From: Cytophagales bacterium
GTDB lineage: Bacteria > Bacteroidota > Bacteroidia > Cytophagales > Spirosomataceae
DNA length: 64,000 nucleotides
Direction of reading: 5' to 3'
Assembly (NCBI GenBank): GCA_013298125.1
Contig: JAAFJP010000010.1
Span: 1 to 64,000 of the forward strand
Shown here: piece after piece, positions 41,215 to 50,217 of the stretch
Layout: every line of letters starts with the position of its first letter
Numbering within the stretch: the stretch's first letter is position 1
The notes under the pieces: generated by a model
Database searches by the model: none
The model's input: the letters and a program-made list of their open reading frames with translations, nothing else
Told to the model about the DNA's origin: nothing
Made by a program: the position numbers and the translations under genes

Positions 41215-41946
41215 CTAAAACCCAATCACCAAATTCCCGCCCATCGTATAGCCGTCATACACAGGCACAAAGGCAACGTTTTTGTTTTTCCCTTTTTTAC
41301 CAATTTTTTCTTTCAACCACGGATAAACGGCGTAAGCTGCCTCGGCTGATAAAATCCCGATTCCTGCCCCTACCAATACGTCTGATGCCCAGTGACGATT
41401 ATTTAAAATCCTGAAAACTCCCGTAGCCGTTGCCACAGAATAACCTCCAATAGCAATCAAAGGGCTTTTTCCAGAATATTCTTTGGCTAAAATGGTAGCT
41501 CCCATAAAGGCATTGGCTGTATGCCCAGAGGGGAAAGAGTTTGGCGTTGATCCGTCTGGACGAACTTCGCTGGTTGTTTCTTTTAAAACCATAACTGTAC
41601 CTATCATAAAGACCATTCCTGTTCCCATCAAGCCTAATTTATCATTGAAGCCATGCTTACTTTTTACCCCAATCCAATCTAAACCAAAAACGGCAGCGTG
41701 CGGTGCAAACTGCATTAAATCATCGGCTTTGGTCTTAAAGTCTGGATAATTCTGATTTCTCCAAGAGATTTGTTTATTCTTAAAATCAGTCGAGTTGGCA
41801 ATAAGTCCACCACCGATTAAAACCAATGGGGCAATGAAATGTGTAGCAGGTACTTTCTTGAAAGTTGAATCGTGGTCATGGTTTTGACCAAAAATGGAGT
41901 GTAATGCACTGAAAATGATGGTGGTGAATAAGATTATTTTCTTCAC
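41215..41946 (-). CDS. PAP2-family phosphatase
   Basis: A 243-residue membrane or exported phosphatase with an N-terminal hydrophobic segment (ending SALHSIFGQ) and the three PAP2 motifs: KETTSEVRPDG, FPSGHTANAFMG and a final NNRHWASDVLVGAGIG. Members dephosphorylate lipid phosphates such as undecaprenyl pyrophosphate or phosphatidic acid. It lies just upstream of an inverted repeat and is not linked to an operon. Confidence 0.88.
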   Translation of the reverse strand: MKKIILFTTIIFSALHSIFGQNHDHDSTFKKVPATHFIAPLVLIGGGLIANSTDFKNKQISWRNQNYPDFKTKADDLMQFAPHAAVFGLDWIGVKSKHGFNDKLGLMGTGMVFMIGTVMVLKETTSEVRPDGSTPNSFPSGHTANAFMGATILAKEYSGKSPLIAIGGYSVATATGVFRILNNRHWASDVLVGAGIGILSAEAAYAVYPWLKEKIGKKGKNKNVAFVPVYDGYTMGGNLVIGF

Positions 41947-41978
41947 TATTTTGAGATTAAATGAGTTTCGTTTGATAA

Positions 41979-42009
41979 CCCTCCCAAGCGTTTTAAACGC
42001 TTGGGAGGG
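41979..42009. repeat. CCCTCCCAAGCGTTT palindrome
   Basis: A 15-bp perfect stem (41979-41993 and 41995-42009) with almost no loop, in the gap between the PAP2 start and the hybrid-sensor stop at 42064. It lacks a U-tract on either strand, so it is more likely a repeat or protein-binding site than a terminator. It resembles the 52-bp palindrome at 63217. Confidence 0.7.
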
Positions 42010-42063
42010 CTTATTTCATATTAATAAAAAATTTGTATAAATGAATGTAACGTCAAATGTTTA

Positions 42064-45000
42064 TTACACCTCCAAACCTCTCTCCAAATACTCCGAAGGC
42101 GTTTTTCCGAATTCTTTTTTGAATATTCTGGTAAAATATGAGGGGTCGTTGAAACCTACTTTATATGCTATTTCTGCAACGCTAAAATTCTCACTTTCAA
42201 GTAATTGTACCGCTTTTTTCAAGCGTACATTTTTGATAAATTCATTACCTGACAGATTAGTCAAACTTTTGAGTTTGCGGTATAACTGCATATTACTCAT
42301 TTTCAACTCGTCTTCCAAAAACGAAATATCTAAGTCAGTATTGTCGATATTTTGTTCTACTATTTTGATAACTCTTTCTAAAAAATGCTCATCAAACGAA
42401 TTGAGCGTAATTTCTTTGGTTTTTATGGGTTTATTATTGCCAAAAAGTTCTCTTAATTTCTTCCGACCTTCCAAGAGATTTTTTACTCTTGCTTCCAAAA
42501 TATTGGCATTAAATGGTTTCGTGATATAATCATCCGCCCCCGTTTCTAAGCCTGCGAGTTTACTTTCATTGCTACTTTTTGAAGTCAAAATCACCACTGG
42601 AATATGACTGGTTTTGTCATTAGTTTTGATATTTTCGCAAAGTTCTACGCCCGTCATTTCTGGCATCATCCAGTCAGAAATGATTAAATCTGGTAAATTT
42701 TCTTGGGCAAGTTCGTATGCTTTTTGACCATTATCCGCTTCCAAAATTTGGAATTTATCCATAAAAATTTCTTTGATATAAGTCCGTAAATCGTCATTAT
42801 CCTCGGCAATTAACAGGATTGATGAGTCTTTTGAAATAGGCGTAACCTTCTGATTATCAAGACATATCTCTGTACTTTTACGATTTGATTCGTGTAATTC
42901 TAATACGCTACTATCCTCCTTAATCCACTGAATATCAAAGGCTTTCTTCGCAATGGGGAGATATACGGTAAAAGTCGTTCCTTCGCCAATTTTACTATCA
43001 ACCAAAATTTCGCCTTGGTGCAATTCCGCCAATTCTTTACACAATGCCAGACCAATGCCACTTCCCACCAATTGCGGTTGATGTGCATCGTGGACTTGAT
43101 AAAAACGATTGAAAATATTACTCAAATGCTCCTTCGCAATGCCCACGCCTGTATCTGACACTTTGATGATGGCTTTTTCATTATTTTCAAAAGATAAATT
43201 TATGCTAATGGTATCGCCTTCTTTTGAAAACTTGAAGGCGTTTGAGAGTAAATTAGTGATAATTTTTTCGACAATATCTCCATCAAAATACGCCGTTAGC
43301 TGATTGACTGGCTTTTGAAAATGATAGGTAATATTTTTTTGCGAAGCCAAATCCCCAAATGATTCCACTATTTTTTCAATGAATTCTACCAAATCACTCT
43401 GAGAGATTTCGGGCGAAAGTCTGCCCGCCTCCAATTTAGAAAGGTCAAGCAATTGATTGATGAGTTTTTGTAATTGTTTAGCATTCCGATACATTGACTC
43501 AACCCGCTTCGACAGCGATTCTGAAATGTCTGGATTATCTAATAAATATTTCTCTAAGGGACTGATAATCAAGGTCAAAGGCGTTCTGAATTCGTGAGAA
43601 ATATTGGTAAAGAAATTGGTTTTCAGACGGTCTAATTCTTGAATCTGCACCTTTTCTCTTTCTCTCAATTTTATGTCAGATTTAAAACCTTCACGTACCT
43701 GTATGACCCTGCGGAGGGCATAAATACTACCCAAAATCATACAACCATAAATCAAAAAAGCCCACCAAGATTTGTACCACGGAGGTAATACAATAATCTT
43801 GATAGTGGCTTCTTGTGGATTCCAAACACCATCATTATTACTGGCTTTTACCTTGAAAGTGTATGTCCCTGCACTCAAATTGGTATAGTTCGCCACTCGC
43901 TGAGTACCTACGTAGTTCCAGTCCTCATCAAACCCTTCGAGCATATAGGCATACTGATTATTTTTGAGCGACTGAAAATCTAAGGCGGTGTATTCGATAG
44001 AAAAAACGTTTTGGTTTGCCTTAAATTCTATCTCATCGGTTACAGAAATATCCTTTTGTAGAGGCGAATCTTTCTGCCCCACGGCGATAGGTTTATTGAA
44101 TAAACGAAACCCTGTAACATAAACGGGCGGGAATTTTTTACTCTCTGTCAAACTATCGGGATGAAATACGTTCATACCTCCCGTACCACCAAAAAACATT
44201 TCTCCCGATTTACTTTTGGCAAAAGCATTTATTAAAAATTCTGAACCTTGCAGACCGTCCGCCTGAGAATAATTTTTAAAAGTATTTTTTTCAAAATTAA
44301 ATTTAGAAAGCCCTTCGTTGGTCGCTAACCATAAATTACTGTGATTATCTTCTAAAATTCCTTTAACCGTATTATTCGGTAGTCCATCAAATGTTGTCCA
44401 TGACCTAAAATTGTTTTTCTCAGGTTGATATAAACAAAACCCTCCTCCGTTGGTCGCTACCCAAATTCTTTTTCGAGAATCTTCTTTGATATGAAAGACG
44501 TGATTTCCCTTGATACTTCCCTCTTTTTCAGACTTTTGAAAATGTCTAACCTGGTGATTTTTAAGGTCATACGTAAACAAACCACTCGTGTATGAGCCAA
44601 CCCACAAGAGTCCATTACTATCTTCTAAAATTGAATTGATGTGCGTTCTTGCCAAGACTCCTTCCTTGTCGAGTTCTTCAATGGTAGAGAATTTTCCTGT
44701 GGATTTATCAAATAATAAAATGCCCTCATCTTGCGTCCCAATCCATAATTTATTGGGAGTTTTAGATACGCCTACACAGGTAAGATTCGGTTGATAACCA
44801 TTATATTCACAACGATACGATGATGATTGAGTAGTCCCTTTTTTTATGATTTTCATCTCCAATCCCCACGTCAAAACCACCAAATCGCCATCTTTATCCA
44901 TGAATAAATAATTGATGTCGTTATTATTTTTGATGGAAGAAGTAGAAGGGTCATTCACAAAATGTTGATACATATTGGCTCGTCTATCAAAAAGAGTAAG

Positions 45001-46146
45001 CCCGTTATTTGACCCAACCCATACTTTATTTTCATCTTCACATACGATGGCAGTCACCTTGTCCCGTAGTAAACTTTGGGCTACATTGGCTTTGTGGCGA
45101 TAAAGACTGAATCTGTTTTTCCTTCTAAAATGAACGTTTAGACCAGCTTCCCACGTACCAATCCAGACATTATCGTCCCTATCAACCAATAGCCCTTGTA
45201 TGGCATGGCTACTAAGTCCCGTCTCAGAATCTGGGTTTGATTGTAAGTGGGTAAGTTTTGTAAAATTATTGTTTTTGACAAGAATAACACCACTATCAGT
45301 CCCTATCCAGAGAGTACCTTCTTGGTCAAGTGCCAAGGACATGATGAGATTATCCCTATCACTTATTTTAGGATTATAAAGAATTTGTGAGATTTTACGT
45401 GAGTTCAAATCAATTTTGTACAACCCATTTCCTCTCGTACCAACTAAAATATTACCATTCAAATCTTCCAAGAAGCATGAAATTTGGTTCTTCTTCGGAG
45501 TTAAAGCATTTTCAATTTTGAAGATTTGCTTTTTATTATCACTTGATATTTGAGTAATGATTCCCAAATATCCACCTAACAGTAGATTTCCCCGACGGTC
45601 TTGATAAATATGTGAAATATTATTGGTTGAGAGAGGTTGCGTTTCGTTCAATATCCATTTGACGGAATTATTTGTATTATCAAAATCTAAGATTCCGTAA
45701 CCATAGGTAGCTACTTTTACTTTGTTGTCTTTTGTAGCTATAATAGATGATACATAAACTTTTGAAATATCTTGATTATCATTCGTCTTTGTGAAACGAA
45801 TAAATTTTCCAGAATTTTTGTCTAATTTATTGATTCCGCCATCTGCCGTTCCGACCCAGAGATTTTCGTCATTGTCTTCGGCTATACATGAAATATTGCT
45901 ACTACTCAGGGAATTAGGGTCGTTAAAAATATGACGATAAACCGTAAAATTATACCCGTCATACTTATTCAAACCATCACGAGTTGCAAACCAAATAAAG
46001 CCTTTTTTATCTTGAAAAATTTTGAGAACGGTACTCTGGGAAAGCCCTTGTTGGTTACCGATACGTTCAAAGCGAAGCTGGGCTATTGAACTGAACGAAC
46101 AATAACAGAAGAGAAAAATGGATAATATTGATTTTGGATATTTCAT
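42064..46146 (-). CDS. Hybrid two-component system sensor-regulator (HTCS)
   Basis: A 1360-residue one-protein signalling system. After a signal peptide (ending SFSSIAQ) come many Reg_prop/beta-propeller repeats (residues about 30-690, with [LIV]WFATxxGL and LW[IV]GT-type units), a Y_Y_Y domain (IEYTALDFQSL...YAYMLEGFDEDW), one membrane helix (WWAFLIYGCMILGSIYALR), and a histidine kinase with His851 in ISHEFRTPLTL and an ATPase (DTGVGIAKEHL). A receiver follows with Asp1158 (SDWMMPEMTG), and a C-terminal AraC-type DNA-binding domain (AYKVGFNDPSYFTRIFKKEFG). Such proteins sense polysaccharide breakdown products. No polysaccharide operon is adjacent, so the target genes lie elsewhere. Confidence 0.96.
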   Translation of the reverse strand: MKYPKSILSIFLFCYCSFSSIAQLRFERIGNQQGLSQSTVLKIFQDKKGFIWFATRDGLNKYDGYNFTVYRHIFNDPNSLSSSNISCIAEDNDENLWVGTADGGINKLDKNSGKFIRFTKTNDNQDISKVYVSSIIATKDNKVKVATYGYGILDFDNTNNSVKWILNETQPLSTNNISHIYQDRRGNLLLGGYLGIITQISSDNKKQIFKIENALTPKKNQISCFLEDLNGNILVGTRGNGLYKIDLNSRKISQILYNPKISDRDNLIMSLALDQEGTLWIGTDSGVILVKNNNFTKLTHLQSNPDSETGLSSHAIQGLLVDRDDNVWIGTWEAGLNVHFRRKNRFSLYRHKANVAQSLLRDKVTAIVCEDENKVWVGSNNGLTLFDRRANMYQHFVNDPSTSSIKNNNDINYLFMDKDGDLVVLTWGLEMKIIKKGTTQSSSYRCEYNGYQPNLTCVGVSKTPNKLWIGTQDEGILLFDKSTGKFSTIEELDKEGVLARTHINSILEDSNGLLWVGSYTSGLFTYDLKNHQVRHFQKSEKEGSIKGNHVFHIKEDSRKRIWVATNGGGFCLYQPEKNNFRSWTTFDGLPNNTVKGILEDNHSNLWLATNEGLSKFNFEKNTFKNYSQADGLQGSEFLINAFAKSKSGEMFFGGTGGMNVFHPDSLTESKKFPPVYVTGFRLFNKPIAVGQKDSPLQKDISVTDEIEFKANQNVFSIEYTALDFQSLKNNQYAYMLEGFDEDWNYVGTQRVANYTNLSAGTYTFKVKASNNDGVWNPQEATIKIIVLPPWYKSWWAFLIYGCMILGSIYALRRVIQVREGFKSDIKLREREKVQIQELDRLKTNFFTNISHEFRTPLTLIISPLEKYLLDNPDISESLSKRVESMYRNAKQLQKLINQLLDLSKLEAGRLSPEISQSDLVEFIEKIVESFGDLASQKNITYHFQKPVNQLTAYFDGDIVEKIITNLLSNAFKFSKEGDTISINLSFENNEKAIIKVSDTGVGIAKEHLSNIFNRFYQVHDAHQPQLVGSGIGLALCKELAELHQGEILVDSKIGEGTTFTVYLPIAKKAFDIQWIKEDSSVLELHESNRKSTEICLDNQKVTPISKDSSILLIAEDNDDLRTYIKEIFMDKFQILEADNGQKAYELAQENLPDLIISDWMMPEMTGVELCENIKTNDKTSHIPVVILTSKSSNESKLAGLETGADDYITKPFNANILEARVKNLLEGRKKLRELFGNNKPIKTKEITLNSFDEHFLERVIKIVEQNIDNTDLDISFLEDELKMSNMQLYRKLKSLTNLSGNEFIKNVRLKKAVQLLESENFSVAEIAYKVGFNDPSYFTRIFKKEFGKTPSEYLERGLEV

Positions 46147-46204
46147 AAACTCATTTCTACTTGATGCAAGATAGTAAGATTTGAGTTTAGATGAAAATTA
46201 GAAT

Positions 46205-46846
46205 TTAATTTGAAGAATGATACAACAAAAAACTAAGCAAACGCTCATACGTGAGGAGTTCTTCGGGTGTAGCTCCGATTTTGACAAGTTGATTTCTGTG
46301 TTCATCTGCCAAGTCGAGGAATCTTTCGTCGTAGGTCAATTTGGCAACAATAATACCTTTAAAACAACGATGAACTTGGTTATAAACGTATTTGCAGGGT
46401 TTTGAAGTCGTTTTGTTGAAAATAGTATTCAATGAAAGTAAATTATCTGAGTCATTCAGGAAAGGGAGTCCTTCCGTTGTCAAAAAATCTTTCACAATGT
46501 CACAAACATCCTCCACATCGGGTTCTGTCATGATTTTGTATCTGAAATATTTAGCATCATTATACTTACCAATCGAGATGACGATGGTGTTTGAATCTTG
46601 CCAAAAATCACGAGTATTTCCTAAAAATTGTTGAGCGATTTGTTCGATTTGATTATTCCGACAACCAATATTTACTTCTAACCATACCTCATCATCGTAA
46701 GAGGATGCCGTGAAAATAACATTTTGAAAGCCCGTTGGTGTAACTTTACGAAACTGTTTTTTATCAGCCATCAATTCAAACCCCTGTTTCTCGAAAAACA
46801 AGCGTAATTTCTCATAAAGAGCGGTCTCAAATGGCTTTACAAGCAT
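46205..46846 (-). CDS. Conserved hypothetical protein (213 aa)
   Basis: A soluble protein with alternating helices and strands: an N-terminal helix (FETALYEKLRLFFEKQGF), a strand-rich middle (FQNVIFTASSYDDEVWLEVNIG) and a helical C-terminal half ending ELLTYERLLSFLLYHSSN. It faintly resembles DUF4304-type proteins, but I cannot confirm this. It is single, between the hybrid sensor and the ABC operon. Function unknown. Confidence 0.65.
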   Translation of the reverse strand: MLVKPFETALYEKLRLFFEKQGFELMADKKQFRKVTPTGFQNVIFTASSYDDEVWLEVNIGCRNNQIEQIAQQFLGNTRDFWQDSNTIVISIGKYNDAKYFRYKIMTEPDVEDVCDIVKDFLTTEGLPFLNDSDNLLSLNTIFNKTTSKPCKYVYNQVHRCFKGIIVAKLTYDERFLDLADEHRNQLVKIGATPEELLTYERLLSFLLYHSSN

Positions 46847-46991
46847 GGGATTATTAGTTTTGCATAAATCAGCTTTTGGTATTTAAACTAATAAAAATGT
46901 TTTTTGTTTCAGAAACGGATAGCTTATACGTTTCTAAAACAAAATAAAAATTTGAAACCAAGAAAATTAATTTGTAGAAATTCCTATTTCC

Positions 46992-47696
46992 CTACTCAAA
47001 ATCCTTCTTATTCTGATTGATAATTTTTCCATCAGCCAACTCAATAGTTCTGTCACTGGCTTTGGCAAAGTCGTTGTCGTGGGTTACGGCGATGATAGTT
47101 TGCCCGAAATCGTGAGAAATTTCTTTGAAAATATCATACACAATTGCCGTGTTTTTACTGTCCAAATTTCCCGTTGGTTCATCGCCCATTAATATCGCTG
47201 GGTCGTTGATTAAGGCTCTGGCAATGGCTACACGCTGTTGTTGTCCACCGCTTAGTTTGGAGGCGGGTTTTAAGGCTTGATCTTGTAAACCCAATATTTT
47301 CAGTTTTTCGTACGCTCTTTCTTCGATTTCTCCGTAAGAATATTTACCTAATCTGCGGGCAGGAACCATCACATTTTTGAGACATGAAAACTCTGGCAGT
47401 AAGTAATGAAACTGAAAAACAAAGCCGATATGTTCATTACGAATAGCGGCTAATTCGTCCGTTTTTTTACCCGTAACTTTTTCACCTTTAATGAAAATAT
47501 CTCCTTCATAAGCCGTGTCCATGGTGCTGAGACAGTACAAAAGCGTTGATTTTCCAGAACCACTTTTTCCTACTAAGGTCAAGAATTCGCCTTCGTAAGC
47601 CTCGAAAGCCACGCTTTGAAGGGCTTGAAATTTTACGGGTTCGTAAAAATATTTTATCAAGCCCTCGGTCTTTAAAACTATATTATTGCTTTTCAT
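46992..47696 (-). CDS. ABC transporter ATPase (LolD/MacB-like)
   Basis: A 234-residue ATPase starting MKSNNIVLKTEGL at 47696. It has Walker A GKSGSGKST, the Q-loop region (HIGFVFQFHYLLP), signature LSGGQQQRVAIARAL, Walker B ILMGDEPTGNLDS and His loop VTHDND, all complete. It is the last gene of the tripartite operon, 4 bp after the permease gene. It probably drives export of a lipid, peptide or drug through the TolC-like channel, as in MacAB-TolC (family knowledge). Confidence 0.93.
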   Translation of the reverse strand: MKSNNIVLKTEGLIKYFYEPVKFQALQSVAFEAYEGEFLTLVGKSGSGKSTLLYCLSTMDTAYEGDIFIKGEKVTGKKTDELAAIRNEHIGFVFQFHYLLPEFSCLKNVMVPARRLGKYSYGEIEERAYEKLKILGLQDQALKPASKLSGGQQQRVAIARALINDPAILMGDEPTGNLDSKNTAIVYDIFKEISHDFGQTIIAVTHDNDFAKASDRTIELADGKIINQNKKDFE

Positions 47697-47700
47697 TTTT

Positions 47701-48939
47701 TTATTTTCTAAAAATTTCAACAGGGTCGGTTTTGGCGGCTTTTCTGGCTGGAAAATATCCTGCACAGAGGGTAATAAACATTCCTAAAAATCCACTTCGC
47801 AGGAATAAATGCAACTCATGTCGGATAGGAAAATACCCCACAGGACCACCCATATACACTTTTGACATGATTGAAATAAGAATAGCACCCATGAGTAATC
47901 CGAGAGAAGTCCCAATAATTCCCATTAAAAAGGCCTCTGTTACAAATATTTTCACCACATCGCCACCTCTAAATCCTGTGGCTTTCAGAATGGCAATGTC
48001 GTTGATTTTTTGCATAATTGTCGAACTCAGAATATTATAAATTCCGAAGCCCGCCACAATCAAAATCGCCATCGAGATTGCACCCATCATGGATTCTCGG
48101 GTTTTGTTACTACTCACCACATCGGCATTGCTGGTTTTCCAACCCTCAACGGTATAGCTTGTGAGTTGTTGTAGTTTTTCGACGTAAGGCTCCGTATTTT
48201 CCGCATCGGGTACGTTGATAAAAAGAGTCGTTACAAACGATGGTCCTTCTTTCATAAATTGCTGTGCCGTGCTGATATTTACATACGATTTGGAGTTGTC
48301 GTTCATGCTACTACCTGTCGAAAAAATACCCACGATTTTCAAGACTTTCACCACGCCAAAAGAAGAGGTTACGGTGATGTTATCATTCAATCCCAAATTC
48401 AATTTTTCTGAAATACCACTACCAATAATAATTCCGTTCAGATTACCCTGCAATGCCTCCGTTTTGCCCGCCACCATATATTTGTTAGTATTAAACATTT
48501 GGGCGTATTCAATCATATTTACGCCATTTCCAGCTCCTTTTACTTGGGCTTTCCCACGGTTATAAAACGCATCAAAATTCACCTGAGCAATGGCGTTCGT
48601 AACATAAGGCTGACTTTTTACGGTTGCCAAAAGGGCTTCGGGGTTGATGATTTTCTTGGAGAGCGTCGTAATTTGGGGGTTGATAATGACCCTCAACGTA
48701 TTGGTATCATCCGTTGGGAGAGAGAAGGGTTGGCTTATTTCGTCACTTTTGTAAATTTTGATATGAGCATTATTTTTGAAAACTTCGCCCGTGGAGAATT
48801 TAGAAAATCCAGAATCCAGCGAGTTCATGAATAAATAAATGCCTACGCCAATTGTTACGCCCATTGCCGCCACAAAAGTTTGCTTTTTTCGAGTAAAAAT
48901 GTGCGTGAGGGCAATGTCTAAGTTTATGCTATTTTTCAT
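47701..48939 (-). CDS. FtsX-like ABC transporter permease (MacB-type)
   Basis: A 412-residue permease with a first membrane helix (residues about 20-42, FVAAMGVTIGVGIYLFM), a large periplasmic domain (about 45-275), and three helices at the C-terminal end in the FtsX pattern (ILIVAGFGIYNILSS...IMQKINDIAILKATGFRG...FLMGIIGTSLGLLMGAIL). It lies between the adaptor (2-bp gap) and the ATPase (4-bp gap). With these it forms an ABC-type export machine. Confidence 0.92.
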   Translation of the reverse strand: MKNSINLDIALTHIFTRKKQTFVAAMGVTIGVGIYLFMNSLDSGFSKFSTGEVFKNNAHIKIYKSDEISQPFSLPTDDTNTLRVIINPQITTLSKKIINPEALLATVKSQPYVTNAIAQVNFDAFYNRGKAQVKGAGNGVNMIEYAQMFNTNKYMVAGKTEALQGNLNGIIIGSGISEKLNLGLNDNITVTSSFGVVKVLKIVGIFSTGSSMNDNSKSYVNISTAQQFMKEGPSFVTTLFINVPDAENTEPYVEKLQQLTSYTVEGWKTSNADVVSSNKTRESMMGAISMAILIVAGFGIYNILSSTIMQKINDIAILKATGFRGGDVVKIFVTEAFLMGIIGTSLGLLMGAILISIMSKVYMGGPVGYFPIRHELHLFLRSGFLGMFITLCAGYFPARKAAKTDPVEIFRK

Positions 48940-48941
48940 AA

Positions 48942-50216
48942 TTATTTCATCATTGCTCCCCCTACTTCTGAGGTAGCTACGTTATTTGCTGCAAGATTTT
49001 CTGTTATCAATACCGTGTTATCCGAAATTCCACTCAATACTTGCACCCAATTGCTACTGGCAAATTTTGTCGTTATTTTCACTTTTTCTTTTTGGTCTTT
49101 TATCTGAACAAATCCACCAAAATCCACATAATTTCGAGGAATCAGAAGGGCGTTTTTGTTAACTCCGACCACGATATTTGATTGTAATTGTGTCTTGACA
49201 ATCGCAAAATCTAAGGCTTCGTTAAAAGTGAGTTTACAAACAAAAGACTGCGTAGCTTCGTCAAATGAGGGGTAAATCTCCGCAACAGTGGCTTTGTAAG
49301 CCTTTTCGTTATTGGTATTCAGTTGTACCAAAGCCTCTTGTCCGATTTTGATTTTACCAATATTACTTTCATCAATATTCACCTTTGCGTAGATGTTGGT
49401 AGGTTCGCCAATCAGGGCAATGGCTTCTCCACGGGTTACGTAGTCGCCAACTTGCTTGTATTTTTTGAAGACTTTTCCTCCTTTCACCGCCCTAATTTGA
49501 TTTTTAGTAACCGCAACGCTGTTTACTTCCTTCGCAACTTTATTACTCACCACTTGTTGATTGGCTTGAACTTTCAATTGCTTGTAATATTCCTGCGAGC
49601 TTTCATACATACTTTTTGAGTTTTTGTATTGTAATTCAGCATTTTCAAGGTCAATTTTTGCTACACTATTGCTCTCCCAAAGTTTCTGATAGCGTTGAAC
49701 TTGCACCAAATCTTGCTCCATTTTTTGCTTGTTGATTTGGATAGAATGTTGGGCTTGCAACAAGGCAGGGGCATTATTTTGAGCATTACTTTGAGCAATT
49801 TCAAATAATTCTTTGGAACTCCCCTGATTCAATCCGCTCTCTTTGTTATCGACAACCGCCAAGATTTTTCCTGCACTCACGGAGTTGCCTTCTTCAAAAT
49901 TTACTGCCGTCAAATACCCATCGGTTTGTGCTTTGAGGGTGTAAGTATTTTTTGCTTCCAAGATTCCCGAAGCGAAAACGGTTTCGATAACATCCTTTCT
50001 GATGGGCGTAGTTTCTTGGGTTTGCTTCCCGCAAGAAGCCAAGAGAAAGGCTGTGGCTATGATAAAAAAGAACCTCACCCCCAGCCCCTCTCCGATGGAG
50101 AGGGGAGTAGTACTTGCAAGGATAACTCCCCTCTCTTTTGGAGAGGGGTCGGGGGTGAGGTTTTGTACGAGGCTATGGTTTTGGTTCTTTGTCAATTTGA
50201 ATATGTAATTTTTCAT
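48942..50216 (-). CDS. HlyD-family periplasmic adaptor lipoprotein
   Basis: The periplasmic adaptor of an ABC efflux pump, 424 residues from ATG 50216. It has a lipoprotein signal (FFFIIATAFLLASC), a biotinyl-lipoyl-like domain (TDGYLTAVNFEEGNSVSAGKILAVVDN), a helical hairpin with coiled-coil character (about residues 130-235) and a beta-barrel domain (GEAIALIGEPTNIYAKVNIDESN...). Oddity: residues 19-48 of the long N-region are encoded by a palindromic repeat, and a GTG at 50078 inside its end would start a normal signal peptide (VRFFFIIATAFLLASC). The ATG at 50216 is 1 bp after the TolC stop, typical of coupled genes. Confidence 0.92.
   Translation of the reverse strand: MKNYIFKLTKNQNHSLVQNLTPDPSPKERGVILASTTPLSIGEGLGVRFFFIIATAFLLASCGKQTQETTPIRKDVIETVFASGILEAKNTYTLKAQTDGYLTAVNFEEGNSVSAGKILAVVDNKESGLNQGSSKELFEIAQSNAQNNAPALLQAQHSIQINKQKMEQDLVQVQRYQKLWESNSVAKIDLENAELQYKNSKSMYESSQEYYKQLKVQANQQVVSNKVAKEVNSVAVTKNQIRAVKGGKVFKKYKQVGDYVTRGEAIALIGEPTNIYAKVNIDESNIGKIKIGQEALVQLNTNNEKAYKATVAEIYPSFDEATQSFVCKLTFNEALDFAIVKTQLQSNIVVGVNKNALLIPRNYVDFGGFVQIKDQKEKVKITTKFASSNWVQVLSGISDNTVLITENLAANNVATSEVGGAMMK
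50073..50160. repeat. CCTCACCCCC palindromic repeat in the adaptor signal peptide
   Basis: An 88-bp palindrome (CCTCACCCCC...GGGGGTGAGG) that encodes LTPDPSPKERGVILASTTPLSI-type sequence in frame between the first 18 residues of the adaptor and its hydrophobic signal core. The GTG in the repeat's terminal GGTGAGG (50076-50078 on the minus strand) is in frame with the adaptor. Confidence 0.92.
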
Positions 50217-50217
50217 C

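Noticed and set aside
47697-47765. Upstream extension of the ABC ATPase gene into the permease gene
   Set aside because: The extra residues show no family features; MKSNNIV at 47696 starts the domain and follows the permease stop by 4 bp.
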